Shown: piece by piece, positions 1 to 12,480 of the stretch | How the letters are laid out: each line of letters begins with the position of its first letter | Numbering within the stretch: position 1 is the stretch's first letter | NCBI GenBank assembly: GCA_022575985.1 | Contig: JAKSXM010000007.1 | Coordinates: 65,192,501-65,256,500 of the forward strand | Length of the DNA: 64,000 nucleotides | Direction of reading: 5' to 3' | Source of the DNA: Anagrus nilaparvatae | Lineage: Eukaryota; Arthropoda; Insecta; Hymenoptera; Mymaridae | Translations under genes and position numbers: made by a program | The notes under the pieces: model-generated | What the model saw: the letters and a program-made list of their open reading frames with translations, nothing else | Database searches by the model: none | What the model was told of the DNA's origin: nothing

Positions 1-58
1 AAATTTTTCTTAATACTTTAATTAATAAATGATATTTATTAATAAATGATATTTGTAG

Positions 59-1711
59 ATCATTTAATCCTGGTACAAAATGTGATTTTTGTCATACTTT
101 AAAAACTCGTCAAATTTATTATCAACCCGAACCAAATTTTTGGATGGTTATGGTAAAAGAAATTTAAATATAAAATTTGTTAATATCGTTTATTTTGTTT
201 TCAAATGATTATTTAATAATAGATTGTTGGTGTACCCTATGTAACAAAACAAAAAGATGGTTCAGATTTTATTGAATATCAAAACGATGAAATTTCAAGC
301 GATATTTGTCAAGCTATTCTTAGACAAACTTACACAATATTTCGTTTATTTATGGGTTCTTTTGAAACAATATTAAATGAGCCTGATAGTGGCTCAGTTA
401 CTTGTTTGAAATTTAAATTGGATCATTTTTATTCCAGGGTAAAGTTAATGAAATTGATTTATAAAAAAACAAAAATCTAATAATTTAATTTTTTTTTAGT
501 ACTTACTCACATTAAACTTGAATAAAACTGATATATTAGACATATTCCAAGGCTTGCAATTTTTGCCTTTAGACAAAGTATCATTTTTACGAGTTCAGTG
601 TTTCATGAATCAAGTAGAAGCAGCTTTTCCACAAGTAAAATACACGGCTTTTTTATATAACGATCAGCTTGTTTGGTGAGTAGAATGTATTTAAAAAAAT
701 TATTAAATGGATCTGATAACAATAATATGTTAGGAGTGGCTTGGAGCCTGAAGACATGCAAGTTGTTTATAATTATTTAATTACTACAATTATTCCATCA
801 TATCTTGAGAAAGAACTAGAAGGAGGTTCCATACCTCGTAACTCTTCTCCGTTTTCAAGTTCTCATTGTGGAAAGTAAGATAAATATGGGAATGTAATTG
901 ATTTTATATAATGCTGATTATTTAATTATAGATTTATTACTGGACCTTCAAGTGCTAATGATGTTAAGAAATTACCAAAAATATTCATAAACTATTCAAC
1001 AAAACCTATGGCTCTTTATCTAGTTGTTTATCGAGTACTAAGTGCAACAGTATGCCTATTTGTTGACAGTAAGAGAAACATTGATTAAAAATATTTAATT
1101 AAAATTTAATTAATTAATCATTTTTATTAGACACTGCTAGTCCATTATTTTATACTCATTTGGATTCATTTCTTGGTGTGCAATTAAAATCTTTAGTTAA
1201 TTCAGTTGCTGATCAATGTTCCAAGCAAGTAATTGGATTTTCTGATTCTAGTCCAAAGTTTTTGTACTTTAATAAGCTTAATTTAGCTTACAAAAGTACA
1301 TTGCATAATGAAAATAAACTATTGAACTCATATACAACCCCTGAGGTACTTAGGATAATAACAGATATTCATAGAGATACGAGCAGGTATTTGTTCTTAA
1401 ATATAGAATAATAAAAGTCATATCTTTTAAAAATATAAAAAATGTAGGTTAAAAGAAGCTGGAGAAGTTGTTATAAAAACAATGAGTGATTATTGGATTG
1501 TTGGAAAAATATCAAATTTACGTGAATTCTTTGTTGTTATTCAACAAAAAAACGCTAGTATTATTCAAATTGATGGTAAGATAATTAAATATGCTGTATT
1601 TTTATATAATTGAAACTTAAATAAAATAATAGATTGTTAAATCAATTTTATTTTTTAGATGAAGTTAAGAAGCTATGTGAACAGCAATTAAAAAGTATTT
1701 TCTTTCATTAA
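59..1711 (+). CDS. CCZ1: Vacuolar fusion protein CCZ1 homolog (5' truncated by window edge)
   Basis: CCZ1 pairs with MON1 as the guanine-nucleotide exchange factor that activates Rab7 on late endosomes and autophagosomes. Eight exons join in frame: 59-152, 223-438, 500-675, 734-874, 932-1068, 1131-1386, 1448-1575 and 1659-1711, giving 399 residues plus stop. The first base of exon 59-152 completes a split codon, so earlier exons lie left of the window; human CCZ1 is about 480 residues, so about 80 N-terminal residues are missing. Recognisable family stretches are FWMVMV (across the first junction), VKYTAFLYNDQLVWSGLE, FITGP, KSTLH and the C-terminal MSDYWIVGK. All introns are 57-83 bp with GT..AG borders. 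Poly(A) signals AATAAA lie at 2024 and 2050. The gene converges on NOP2. Identification is by recalled family similarity, with high confidence. Confidence 0.93.
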
Positions 1712-2175
1712 GTATTTAAAGTGACTATGTTTTTAAAATAGATTATTATGATGAAATATAACATAAATTAATTTTAAAAAAATATTTTATAAATTTATTG
1801 TATATATAATTAGAATTATATTACATGCAATCTTAAGCATCTCCGTTGTAAATATAACTGTATAAAAATTGTACATAAGAAATATTCTTTTTTAAGCTTA
1901 AGATTATATTTCTATTTTTTAACTTTCACAGAAAAAATGCATTTATTTTAGAGAATAGTATTTCTAAACTATAGAAAAATTCTAAGATTATTATATTAAA
2001 AATATAATTATAAATATGTGTTGAATAAAATAATGCAAACAATGTATGTAATAAAATAATGTAACAACAGATTGTTTACAATAAAAATGTATTTTTTATG
2101 TGTAAATTTTTCTTATAAAGAATATAGTTATTCCTTTATTTTAAAACTTATTTACAAATGTTTAAGTAATATATT
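1712..2175. other. Convergent 3' UTR interval between CCZ1 and NOP2
   Basis: This A/T-rich spacer holds the two 3' ends. Forward AATAAA signals at 2024-2029 and 2050-2055 fit CCZ1; a reverse-strand AATAAA (forward tttatt) near 2135 fits NOP2. The two predicted polyadenylation sites lie less than 100 bp apart, so the 3' UTRs probably abut or overlap. No gene is seen here. Confidence 0.6.
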
Positions 2176-4624
2176 TTAACTCGAATCCTCTTCATCATCA
2201 TTTTTTTCTTTTATTTTTTTGTCATTAAGTTTGATATTTGAAAATTTTTTTAATTTAGCAACGTAAAACCCATCCATATTATGCATATGAGGATAAAATC
2301 TTTTAGTTAATTTTAAGGATGGATGAAATCTATATTGTCTATATTTTGTAAAACCATCAGCACCAAATTCTAACCCAGTCTCAACTAATTTAACATCACG
2401 TTTTTTTAATGCGTAATCTATAACTAATTCATTTTCTTCTGGTAATATTGAGCATGTAGAGTAGACAATGATTCCACCAGATTCTGATTTTGCATTTACG
2501 CAATCAATTGCTGCTAAAAGTAATTCTCTTTGTAATGTAAAACATCTTTGAATATCTATTTCGTCTTTATTTGTTTTTACACTAGGATCCTTAGCAACTA
2601 CACCTGTACCAGTACATGGAGCATCCAAAAGCACTCTATCAAAACCTTTGATAATCTGTAAATAAAAATTGATCGTTCACTAGTTGTAATTAATTATAAA
2701 AATTAATGCAAAAAAAAATTTTTCTTACATCAGGTATTTTTCGACCATCATAATTACAAATAATAGAGTTTACGATTCCAAGTCGATGGAAGTTTCCAAT
2801 TACAGCTTTAATTCTTTCTTTGTTAACATCATTTGAAAAAAGTGCACCGGTGTTTTTCATTAATGCAGCAATATGTGATGATTTTCCTCCAGGTGCAGAG
2901 CACATATCAAGTATTCTTTCATTTTCTTTTGGATCTAAAGCCATTACTGGAAGAAAACTTGATGCACCTTGTAATATATAATGACCAGCTAAATATTCAG
3001 GTGTAGCACCCATAGGTACTTGAGATGAATAAATTACTAAACCAACTTTTGTCCATTTTCCAACTGGATCTAGATTAACACCTCTAGCTATTAAAGCTTG
3101 AGCTAAATCCCTTCTTCGAGTTTTTAAGGTGTTTGTACGAATAGTCATTGGTCTCTGAACTTCACTAGCCTCTAAAAATTCCATTAGTTCATTCAATGGA
3201 AATATTTGGATTAATCTTTCCATTAAAAACATATTATAACTAAAATATGTACATAAATCTGTTTTTAATAAATCCATGTACTCTTTCCGAGGTCTGAAAT
3301 AAAAATTTAAATAAAGTAACTAATGAAAATAAAAAAAGTTTAATAAGTGTACCTATCTGGTTCTCTTAATCTTTTAAAATCAGATAAAACAATCATAACA
3401 TCGCTTATTCTCTGTTGGACATCTTTTAAATTTGTAGGATTATTCAATTCTTCTTCAGTTGGAAATGTAAATATATCTTGATTAGCTACACTTTCATTCA
3501 TTTCAGCTTCTGCTAGTTTCCTAAGTTATTCAAAAAATTATAAAACATGTATTTTTTAAGTATTAAAGAACTGTTAAAAATTTATTTTCCTTACATTTCT
3601 TTTTCTTTTTTTGCTTTTAATTTTTTGTTTGCTTTTTCAATTGGTAATAAATCATCATCGTCACTATCATTACCTTCTTCAGCTTCTTCATCCGATTTTT
3701 CTTCAGTACTTGATTCACTTTCATTTAATCCAGAAATATCATTATTAGAATCATTTTCATCAGATTCATTTTCATCAGAATCATTCTCAATAGAGGTATT
3801 CTGAATAGAATCTTCCTCATTAGAATCTTCTTCATTAGAATCTTCCTCATCAGAATCTTCTTCATTGGAATTATCTTTATTAAAAACATTTTTTTTTTTA
3901 TTGCCATTCTGAATTTTTGTTTTTTTCTGTTTTGCATTCAAGTAATCATCGGTTTCATAAAATTCTTCATCAGAATCCTAAATTACAAGAATAAAACTGT
4001 GTTTAATTTATATGTACATATTTGTTTTTTTAAGTAAATTCTCAGATTACCTGTTCTGATTCGTTATCACTGTCAGATTGAACTCCAGCTTTATATTTTG
4101 ATTTATTTTTCTTATTTTTCTGATTACTTGGCTCTGTCTTGTTTTTATTTTTGTTATTTTTATTTTTAGTTGGCTTTTTATTTTCATTACTGTTAACAGA
4201 CTTTAAATTTAATACATCGGTTTTAATTTTTTTAGGTTTTTCTTGACTAACTTGATTTTTATCATTATTAGATAACTGTCTTTTTTTATTTTTCATTTCT
4301 GGATTTTTTTTATCTTCATTTTTTGTTAATCCATTTTCATTTTTTTGAGATTTGTTGATTTTATTTTCTTTTTTTTCATTATCTTTTTTTAATCTTTTAA
4401 GAGCTCGTTTCTTTTGATTACTACTCATGTCTTTAAATTCTTTTTCTGAATAAAAATAAAATTTATTTTTAACATTTAATTAAACATTGATTCATTAGTT
4501 TATAATTATATAGTTATAACTTACTTATTACATCTTCTGGAAAAACAGGATCTTTTTGCTTTTTAGTTTTTCTACCTGGTCCCTTGGGAACTGGTTTTTC
4601 TGTAAATTTTGCTTTTCTTCCCAT
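2176..4624 (-). CDS. NOP2: 28S rRNA (cytosine-C5)-methyltransferase NOP2/NSUN1
   Basis: This nucleolar m5C methyltransferase of 28S rRNA is needed for 60S subunit assembly. Six minus-strand exons join in frame: 4525-4624, 4051-4445, 3595-3977, 3353-3520, 2729-3293 and 2176-2655, giving 696 residues. The start [19 protein letters not shown] matches the family's N-terminus. Residues about 35-290 are lysine-rich, then acidic with repeated SNEED-type units, as usual for NOP2. The catalytic domain follows, with SAM-binding motif DMCSAPGGK near residue 478. The two NSUN cysteines are DAPC (about 551) and STCS (about 605), the release and nucleophile positions, so the enzyme looks intact. It shares a 0.7-kb divergent upstream region with TRIM37. 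Open frames on the opposite strand of the acidic exon are shadows. Confidence 0.95.
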
Positions 4625-5316
4625 TTTATGTAAAAACTTAAAATAAAAAAAAAAGAATTATTTTTATTTATTAATTATTAAAAAAATTATAACTAATCTT
4701 TAATATTTTTAATTTTTATTCTATATTAACCTGCAAGTACTTACTTTAAGAAATTTATAAAAATATGGTTAACACTAAATTAAAATTAATTTACTAAGAA
4801 CTTGCAATTAAATTAAAGTATTAATTATTTAATTAACATAAATAAGTTTTTTAAGAAAAAGGAGCACATTTTTAAAATACAAATTAATGTATGAACACGT
4901 GTTGTAGCACAGAATATCTCCGTGCTGATAAAATAGAAAACAAATTTATCGTTAGAAACCTGGTCAGAAATAAAAATTGTTGGTGTTGTGGTTTCTTTTG
5001 CAAAAAAAGTGGAATAGTTTTGTTTATAACGTTTGGATTTTATCAAAATTTGATTTGATTGAAATTAAAAAAAAAAATTTTTATCATATTAAAAAACATA
5101 CATTTTTTTTCTTAAAAATTATTTGAAATGGTTAAAAAAATTATTTTCACTTATTTTGGCAAAGAGAAATGATATAGTACTATTATTTTAACCATGTCTT
5201 TTTTATTGAAGCTAAAATTTTAGAATAGTTAATTTTTATTTCAAAATCATGATGTTACATGAAATAAAATTTTAATCTTATAATATTTCAAGAATACAAA
5301 AATTAAAAAAATAAAA
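4625..5316. promoter_or_regulatory. Divergent upstream region of NOP2 and TRIM37
   Basis: This 692-bp spacer separates two head-to-head start codons (NOP2 ATG at 4624 reading left, TRIM37 ATG at 5317 reading right). It must hold both 5' UTRs and both core promoters unless upstream noncoding exons exist. It is A/T-rich throughout, and I could not place a TATA box or initiator convincingly. A bidirectional promoter is inferred from geometry only. The 73-codon open frame at 4825-5046 has no exon features and is not called. Confidence 0.45.
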
Positions 5317-8300
5317 ATGGCAAGTCGAGAACCTCCTTTGGTATCCAAAAATAATGATGAACATAGTGTTGAGGTTTGTGAAAAGTAAACTTGTATTTTT
5401 CCAAATTTAAATTTAATTTTATACTTTCATCTTACATAAATTTTTTTATTAGAAGTTTTGCTTAGTTTTCATCTAAGCTAATTCTGATTTTTCTTTAATT
5501 CAAGGTTGACCTCAATTTAAATATTACTCTTTTGTTTCTAACTTTTTTTATATTGAAAATATATTCTTTTTGTTTGAAAATTTAGTATTTTGGCAGTAAT
5601 AAAAAATTGTTTTCCAGACCCTAGCAGAAGTTTTCCGATGTTTTATTTGTATGGAAAAATTAAGAGATGCACATTTGTGTCCTCATTGTAGTAAATTATG
5701 TTGCTATATTTGTATAAGGAGATGGCTAACAGAACAAAGATCTCAATGTCCACATTGCCGAGCTTCTCTTCACCTTCATGAACTAGTTAATTGCCGCTGG
5801 GTTGAAGAAGTAACTCAACAACTAGATACTTTACAAGCAGTAAGTGTATCTAATAACAGAAATGAAGATTCAGCTAAGGACAGGTAGAGCAAAAGTTATA
5901 TTAAATCTAAAAAATACAAAATACTTTTCATATTTTATTAAAAATTTTTTAGGTGTTCAAGCCATCATGAAAAGTTATCTGTATATTGCTGGACTTGCCG
6001 CAGATGCATATGTCATCAATGCGCTTTATGGGGTGGAACACATTGCGGTCATACTTTTAAACCTCTTGAAGAAGTTTACGAAACGCATGTTACTCAAATT
6101 AAATCTGAAGTTGGGCAATTAAAGCGCAGGTTAATGGAGTTGATAACATTTGTTCAAGAAGTGGTAAGTTTAAAAACTGGATGAATTAATAAAAATTTGA
6201 TTAAATTAAAAATTATAATTTAATCCAAGGAACGAAATGTTGAGTCTGTTAGAGCGGCAAAAGATGAAAGAGTCAGAGAAATAAGAAATGCTGTTGAGTT
6301 GATGATCGCACGTTTAGATTCTCAGTTAAAAGCTAAACTCTTAATATTAATGGGTCAAAAAAGCTCTTTGAATTTGGAGACAGAACAGTTAGAAGCTTTG
6401 TTACAGGATATAGAGCACCAGTTGCATTCATGTACTCGTTCTGAACTAATTTCAAGAAGTGCTGATTTGTCTCACATAATGAATCAAGTTTGCAAGAAAC
6501 CAGTTACTAGTTTTGTAACAGCTCCTGTACCAGCGGATTTTCCAAGGTGAAAAATATATTTTAAAAAAATGTATCTATAAAGTTAATAACCGTAAGTAAA
6601 AAAATTATAATATGGCCTTAAAATTTCAGTGAAATTGTACCTGGGTATGATAGTGCGACATTTGCTATGCAAAATTTTACACAACTTCAATTAAAAGCTG
6701 ACCCAGTTTATTCGGCTCCATTACATGTTAATGGATTATGTTGGAGATTGAAAGTTTATCCAGATGGTAATGGAGTTGTTAGAGGAAACTATTTATCAGT
6801 TTTCTTAGAACTTAGTGCCGGTTTGCCAGAAACATCAAAGTAATTACTTCCAGAATAAAAATAATTAAGATATATAGTTATATATAGCTATAATTGAAAA
6901 AAAATTTTTTCTAGATATGAATATAGAGTTGAAATGATACACCAAGGTTCAAGAGATACCAGTAAAAATATAGTGAGAGAATTCGCCTCTGATTTTGAGA
7001 TAGGAGAATGCTGGGGTTACAATAGATTCTTTAGATTAGATTTATTAGCTACGGAAGGGTATTTAAATACAGATTTAGATACATTGATTTTACGGTAATT
7101 TGATTTGCATTTAAAATGCATCATTTTTTGTAAAAGTAATTGCCATTCAAAATTTTCTAGTTTTCAAGTGCGTCCACCAACATTTTACCAACGTTGTCGG
7201 GACCAGCAGTGGTATATTTCTCAATTAATTTCAGTTCAAAATCAGTATGCTGCACAGATTAATGAATTGAAAAAAGTAAATATTATTTCAAATAGTTTAA
7301 TGTATTATTGTAAATATTGTTTTAAAAACTTTAATGTAATTTTCTGTAGAAATTAGCTGTTGAAAAGTCTCGGAATTCCGCAAGTGTTACAAAAGCTTCA
7401 GAAGGAGCCAGCAGTAATAGTCTTTCATCCGAAAACTCCAGCTCTCAAATATTTCATCAAAATGTCCAAAATGTGAAGTCTCTTAATGATTCTATTTCTA
7501 CTGTAGTTTCTCCTCGATCAATGGATTCTTATTCAACTGCAAGCCCTACAAGGTTATTTTCATATTATATTTTTTTACTTAACATTAACCAAAATTGTTT
7601 TGAATGTATTTAATTTTTAAAATAGGGTAATACCGAGCATCTCCTGTTCAAATTCGTCTGCGAATGGAGCTTGGAAAATTCCAACAGTTCACGAACAAGA
7701 TGAGTTAACGATTATTAGTCCTGCAGATACATCATCAACTTTATCATCTGCATCTGCATCATCAAAAACTAGCATTAAACAGCAACATCAAAAAAATAGT
7801 TGTTTATCAAGTAAAGAGCCAGAAACCCTGAATATTGATAATGAAACATCAATTAGCAATCCCAATCAAGAAACTTATGGATCTCAATTTACTGACTTAA
7901 CTTGTGCTGATTTAAACCAACAGCATTTGAGGGCCTTGTCAAGCAGCAGTAGCAGCGAAAGTGGAGTAAGTTAATATTGTTATTTTTTTTATAGGTTGAC
8001 AGTAATTTCTCAATTTGAAATAAAAATTTACAATTTTTCTAGGAAATGAGTGAACATGATATATTTATGGATGAAAGTGAACATAATGAACCTAATTTAA
8101 CATTATTAGATGAGAACTCAAATGATGAAAATGATGTTGATAATGAGACTATGTCTGGTAATTTTAAAATTTCCACTATTATTAAATTCTTGAATAGTTA
8201 AAAATATTAAAAATTTTTTCTAAATTTTATTTATATTAAAAGAAAAATTGAATACCCCTTAAATTTTTGATATCACAAAACTAGATGATAATATGAATGT

Positions 8301-9868
8301 AAATATTCATTATTACTTGAAAATGCAAGATCCTCAAAAAGGCATTGACGTATTGGCAAATGAAAATACCTTCTAATACTTTTAGTAAATCCATTGCATG
8401 ATTTTCAAAATTTTATTTACAATATTTTAATTTTTATAATTTACAAGTACATAAAAAATATAATATTTATTTTTTAAATTGATGCATATAAATAAAAATA
8501 TTAATTTTAAATTAATAAATATCAGGTGAAAATGATGTTGAAGTAGCAGAATCCCTGAATCCATGGCTGCATAATAAAAGAAAAATTAAATATTTAGAAG
8601 AACAAGATCTATCATTAGATAACAATAGGTTTGTTATGCTACAACAATTTTTAGTAATTTTTCAAAATTTTAATAAATTGATTGCAATTTTTTGGACAGA
8701 AAAAATGATGGATCCGATGAAAAATTTATGTTGTTACATATTTTTGAGATGTTAAAAAAAGATAAAAATCCAGCATGGGAATCCATTCTAAAACAAAAAG
8801 CAGATGACACATCTGATGGAAGAAATGAAACTCCTACATTACATAATTACAATTTATCGCCTCCTCGATTTTTTAATTCAAATGGACAAGCAATGGGGCT
8901 TACTTTTAAGCATGCAGAACTTGATTTATCAGCTAGCGAAGAAAATACTCTTGATAATCAACAATTTTCTTGCTTGTCTAAGTTATGTTTGTCAGGAAAT
9001 AAAAATAAATTTAAATGCAGTAGTCGAACCAACTATCCAAATGTTTCCAATACTGCATCGTTCAGTAATTATGTTACTAAATCTGAACCCACTACTCGCT
9101 CTAATTCCGTAGATTGTGATAAAGATCAAATATGTCCTAATTTATCTGCTTATGATCTTATGAGTCAAACCAACGATTTTGATGTTGCGAGAATTTCAGA
9201 CTTGACTATGCAAGCTCGTAAGTAAATAAATCATATTTTGTAATAAAAAAATTAATTATTTTTTTGTTTACAATAGTAACTTTAGATAATAAAAAAGTTG
9301 CTTCAAAAAATTTATCAAGACGTCTTTCATCACCTAATTCATCCTCCAATGCTGATTCAATGTTACGTAATTTTGAAAGTGAACAGATTAGAGAATTCGA
9401 ACAACTTTTAAGACATAGAGAATTATCTCCGACAAATGCAGCTTGTGTTGCTAATTTTAGAAAAAATCGATTATCAAATGAAAAATCAAACAGCCGGAAT
9501 AGTTCAAAGCAATCACCATTATTATTATCATACGATGACTACTCATCAAGTTCAGCCAGTGCAATAATACCAGAATGTTTACAAAATGAAAATAATTATA
9601 GTTGGGTACCTTCCTTGTATCAACAAAAAGATAGTAAATAATATTTAATTATTTTCAAACAATAAAATTCAAAAAAATTACATAATAATAAATTTTTATA
9701 GGCCAAAAATACTTAAATCTTTCGTTACAAGATTCAGTTGAACAAACTTGTAAAAATAAAAGTCGCAAGTAAGTTTTATTGTTTTTGTAAAAAAAATTTG
9801 TAGCAATAATAATATGATCAAATTTTTAAATTTTCAGGGAGGACAAAAATTACTCAAATTCTCAGTAA
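5317..9868 (+). CDS. TRIM37: E3 ubiquitin-protein ligase TRIM37 homolog
   Basis: This is a RING/B-box/coiled-coil/MATH ubiquitin ligase. Vertebrate TRIM37 acts at peroxisomes, in centriole control and in chromatin silencing. Fifteen exons keep frame: 5317-5373, 5618-5883, 5953-6163, 6230-6546, 6630-6839, 6915-7094, 7161-7275, 7350-7552, 7626-7965, 8043-8157, 8526-8628, 8700-9217, 9277-9633, 9702-9768 and 9838-9868, giving 1029 residues. The RING (CFIC..CPHC) covers residues about 27-66 and the B-box ([13 protein letters not shown]) about 109-150. A coiled coil follows with [16 protein letters not shown]. The MATH domain ([27 protein letters not shown]) covers about 300-425. The serine/acid-rich tail contains ETMSGENDVE, a stretch shared with the human protein and split by the 8158-8525 intron. 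The donor at 5884 was preferred over 5840 because it restores the linker into the B-box. A poly(A) signal lies near 9955. Confidence 0.95.
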
Positions 9869-12240
9869 CGATAAATTAAAAAATATATTTATTTGAAAAC
9901 GCATTTATAATATAAAATATGTTTTAGAGTATTTATTTATGTACAGTATTTAAAAATAAAATAGCGATATTGAAAAAAAATATAAAAATTATAAATATTC
10001 AACGTAAAATTTAATTTATTTTAAAACGGTGTAAAGAAAGATTATAATATATTTCTGTGATTTTATGTTTTAAAAATATTTTTGACTTTAAAAAATAGTA
10101 TATTATGATCTATTCAGCCACAAAAGTAAGGAATGACTCAAATCGCATGTATCAAATACATTTTAAACTGCAATTTGAAGATTTCTTTACTTTTCTAGCC
10201 TTGGATCACACGATTTTTCTTTGTCAAATACAATTCATAGTCAATGGGCTGACAATAAAATGTACTTTCTTTTTTTCTCTTTTCATTTGTTCTTCAAATT
10301 TAATGAAAAATTATTCAATATAATTTATAGGTATATATTTATTTTGATATTTTTTCAAAAACAAAGAAATTTAAAAAATATAAATGAATATATATATATA
10401 TTTTTATCAATTATAAAACATATTAAAACATATTTATTAATAATAAAAAATTTATTCAAAAAGATTAAATAATAAATAAATTTTTAGCCATGGTATCATA
10501 TAAATAAAACTCTTTAAGGATCTTACATAAATAGACTTTTTGAAAATGATTCATTTTTAGTTTTAATAAATACTTGCTTGTAATTCTTTTAAATCGAAAG
10601 ATGTGACATAAGATTTTAGATCATTAAAATACTCAAAATGCAATAAATTAATGTGCTATTTTTAATAAAACATGAATAATTTGTAAATATTTAAATTCTT
10701 ATTTGTACTTATAAATACTATTTAAATTTATTTATATATTCTCTATAATATTTAGTGTTATTTAGTATATTACGAGCCTGTGTCCAGATAAGTAAAGAAT
10801 GTCCCAAATTGCACGATTTGGGTAATTCTTTATCTAAGGACAAGGATCGTATACGATTTTTCTTCGTCAAGACAAGAAAAATAATTTCTTTAAAAAAAAA
10901 GTTATTTTATTTATTTAGTAACCAGGATGAATATATTGTTTAGTATATAAAACGACATTAGAATTAAAAAATTTATTTCTTTTTCTAGTATGTATATAAA
11001 TAAAAAAATTGTCTGTTTATAATTAGAATAATATTTACTTAACGTTAAAAAGCATAAATTTTATTTTTTTTTTTTAATTATATTATAACAATGTCTTTGT
11101 GTTATTATTTTAACAATAATGATAATAATTATATTTGTATTTAACATTACATAAAACATTATATTTAAATAAAAAAAAAAAGATTATATGAATCATGTGA
11201 ATTTTTTTTTGTGGTTTTTTTTGTTCTACATAGGTATACAAAAGATGAGAGAAAGCCGACGTTTCTAAAGCATTATATACCTTACATTTTGTTTTTTATG
11301 TCTTTTTTTGTTTGAATAATTATATATGGTATAAGGATATTCTAGAAAAATCATTTTTAACTCATTCAAACTTGTCTTGTGCAAAAAAAATTACACATAA
11401 AAAGGTAATCTTTTATTTTTACAGAAAAATAGGTATATATATGACGTTATATTTTTAAATTGGATAACAGCTGTTAAGTCATAATATGCACTCTATATTT
11501 TTCAATTAATATAAAGCTCCGTTATATATATAGTACAATAAATCCGTTTATAGTAATCAGCAATACAAAAAAAGGTTATACTATGCAAGAGTTCAATGAA
11601 CAATCTTTTTGTATATTGAGTTTTTTAAAAACTTGCAATAATGATATGCTCTACTTCATTAACTGTGTTATATTATAGGAAATATAAAATTTGTAATTGA
11701 TAAATAATTTGACCTAAAATATAAATGATTGTTTTTAATTCTATTTATAAAAATAAAAAATCAATAAAATTAGGGTTGAAAATAAAAGTTTTATAAAAAG
11801 CAATAAATTATATTTATGCTAAAAAGAGAGAGAAACAAATAAAATAACTTTTTATTTTATTTTAAGCTCGTGTAATTTTCTATTATAGGTGGCCTATAAA
11901 AGTGATAACAAGGTCAAAATAAATCTTCTCGAACTTTCAATATAAATATAAATACCCTCCTACACGATTTAATTTACTTAATCATTTTCGGAGTCTATAT
12001 AGGTATAAAATTTTCATATAATTTATGAATACCTATATATTTCGGAGTCGATTATTTTGGAGTCAAAAATTTCGGAGCTTTTGACAAAGACAGTATATAT
12101 ATTTTTAAATACTTAAATGCACACTGCATAGTATCTAAATTTACATGCATTATATTATGTGGTTTGCAAAAAATAAATACACGTATAATATAGTTAGTAG
12201 CTTCCAAAATCATCATTGCAAAAAAAAGTATACCTATACC
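9869..12240. other. Intergenic region downstream of TRIM37
   Basis: This is very A/T-rich sequence with no gene model I can support. It contains the TRIM37 3' UTR (AATAAA near 9955), microsatellite-like A/T runs, and a compact hairpin around 10773-10852 listed separately. Open frames at 10105-10472, 10755-10943 and 12052-12300 lack family similarity and are low-complexity. Confidence 0.5.
10773..10852. repeat. Short perfect-looking hairpin (MITE tip or precursor-like)
   Basis: The arms are AGATAAGTAAAGAAT with CCCAAAT, and ATTTGGG with ATTCTTTATCT. They face each other across a six-base loop (tgcacg), and flanking TGTCC/GGACA extends the stem. The stem is about 30 bp. The loop region carries the motif CCCAAATTGCACG, which recurs near 47550 and 55365, so a small dispersed repeat is more likely than a microRNA gene. 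Confidence 0.6.
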
Positions 12241-12480
12241 TATACTGTCATATATTATGCGCATGCTCTTTTCTTTTGACACAGCAAAAAAACACGACAT
12301 TCGCGGCCCTCCCGCGAATCACGCGATCGAACCAATAATATACCCAGACGCATTCGCAAGAGCCCTGCAGTTCCATCAGGGAGAGGAACCTTGTAGGAGT
12401 TTCACTACGTCTAAAACGCTACGTTATTATTTTTTTTCTTTCGTTCAACTACCTCATCAGTTTCTGCATTTTATATACTG
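12241..12480. promoter_or_regulatory. G+C-rich patch with CCAAT-like motif and short palindrome
   Basis: This is a local island of higher G+C in a very A/T-rich spacer. It contains the palindrome TTCGCGG-ccct-CCCGCGAA at about 12299-12318, an ACGCGATCGA string and AACCAAT at about 12329. It lies 1.3 kb upstream of the IP6K start codon. It could be an upstream promoter or noncoding exon of IP6K, but this is inference. The overlapping 74-codon ORF has no recognised similarity. Confidence 0.35.

Noticed and set aside
3547..3804. Plus-strand Ser-rich ORF of 85 codons
   Set aside because: It is the antisense of the acidic SNEED tract of NOP2.
5840..5845. Alternative donor GTAAGT at 5840 in TRIM37 exon 2
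   Set aside because: Using it would shift the frame into the B-box; the donor at 5884 gives a linker and phase that match the family.
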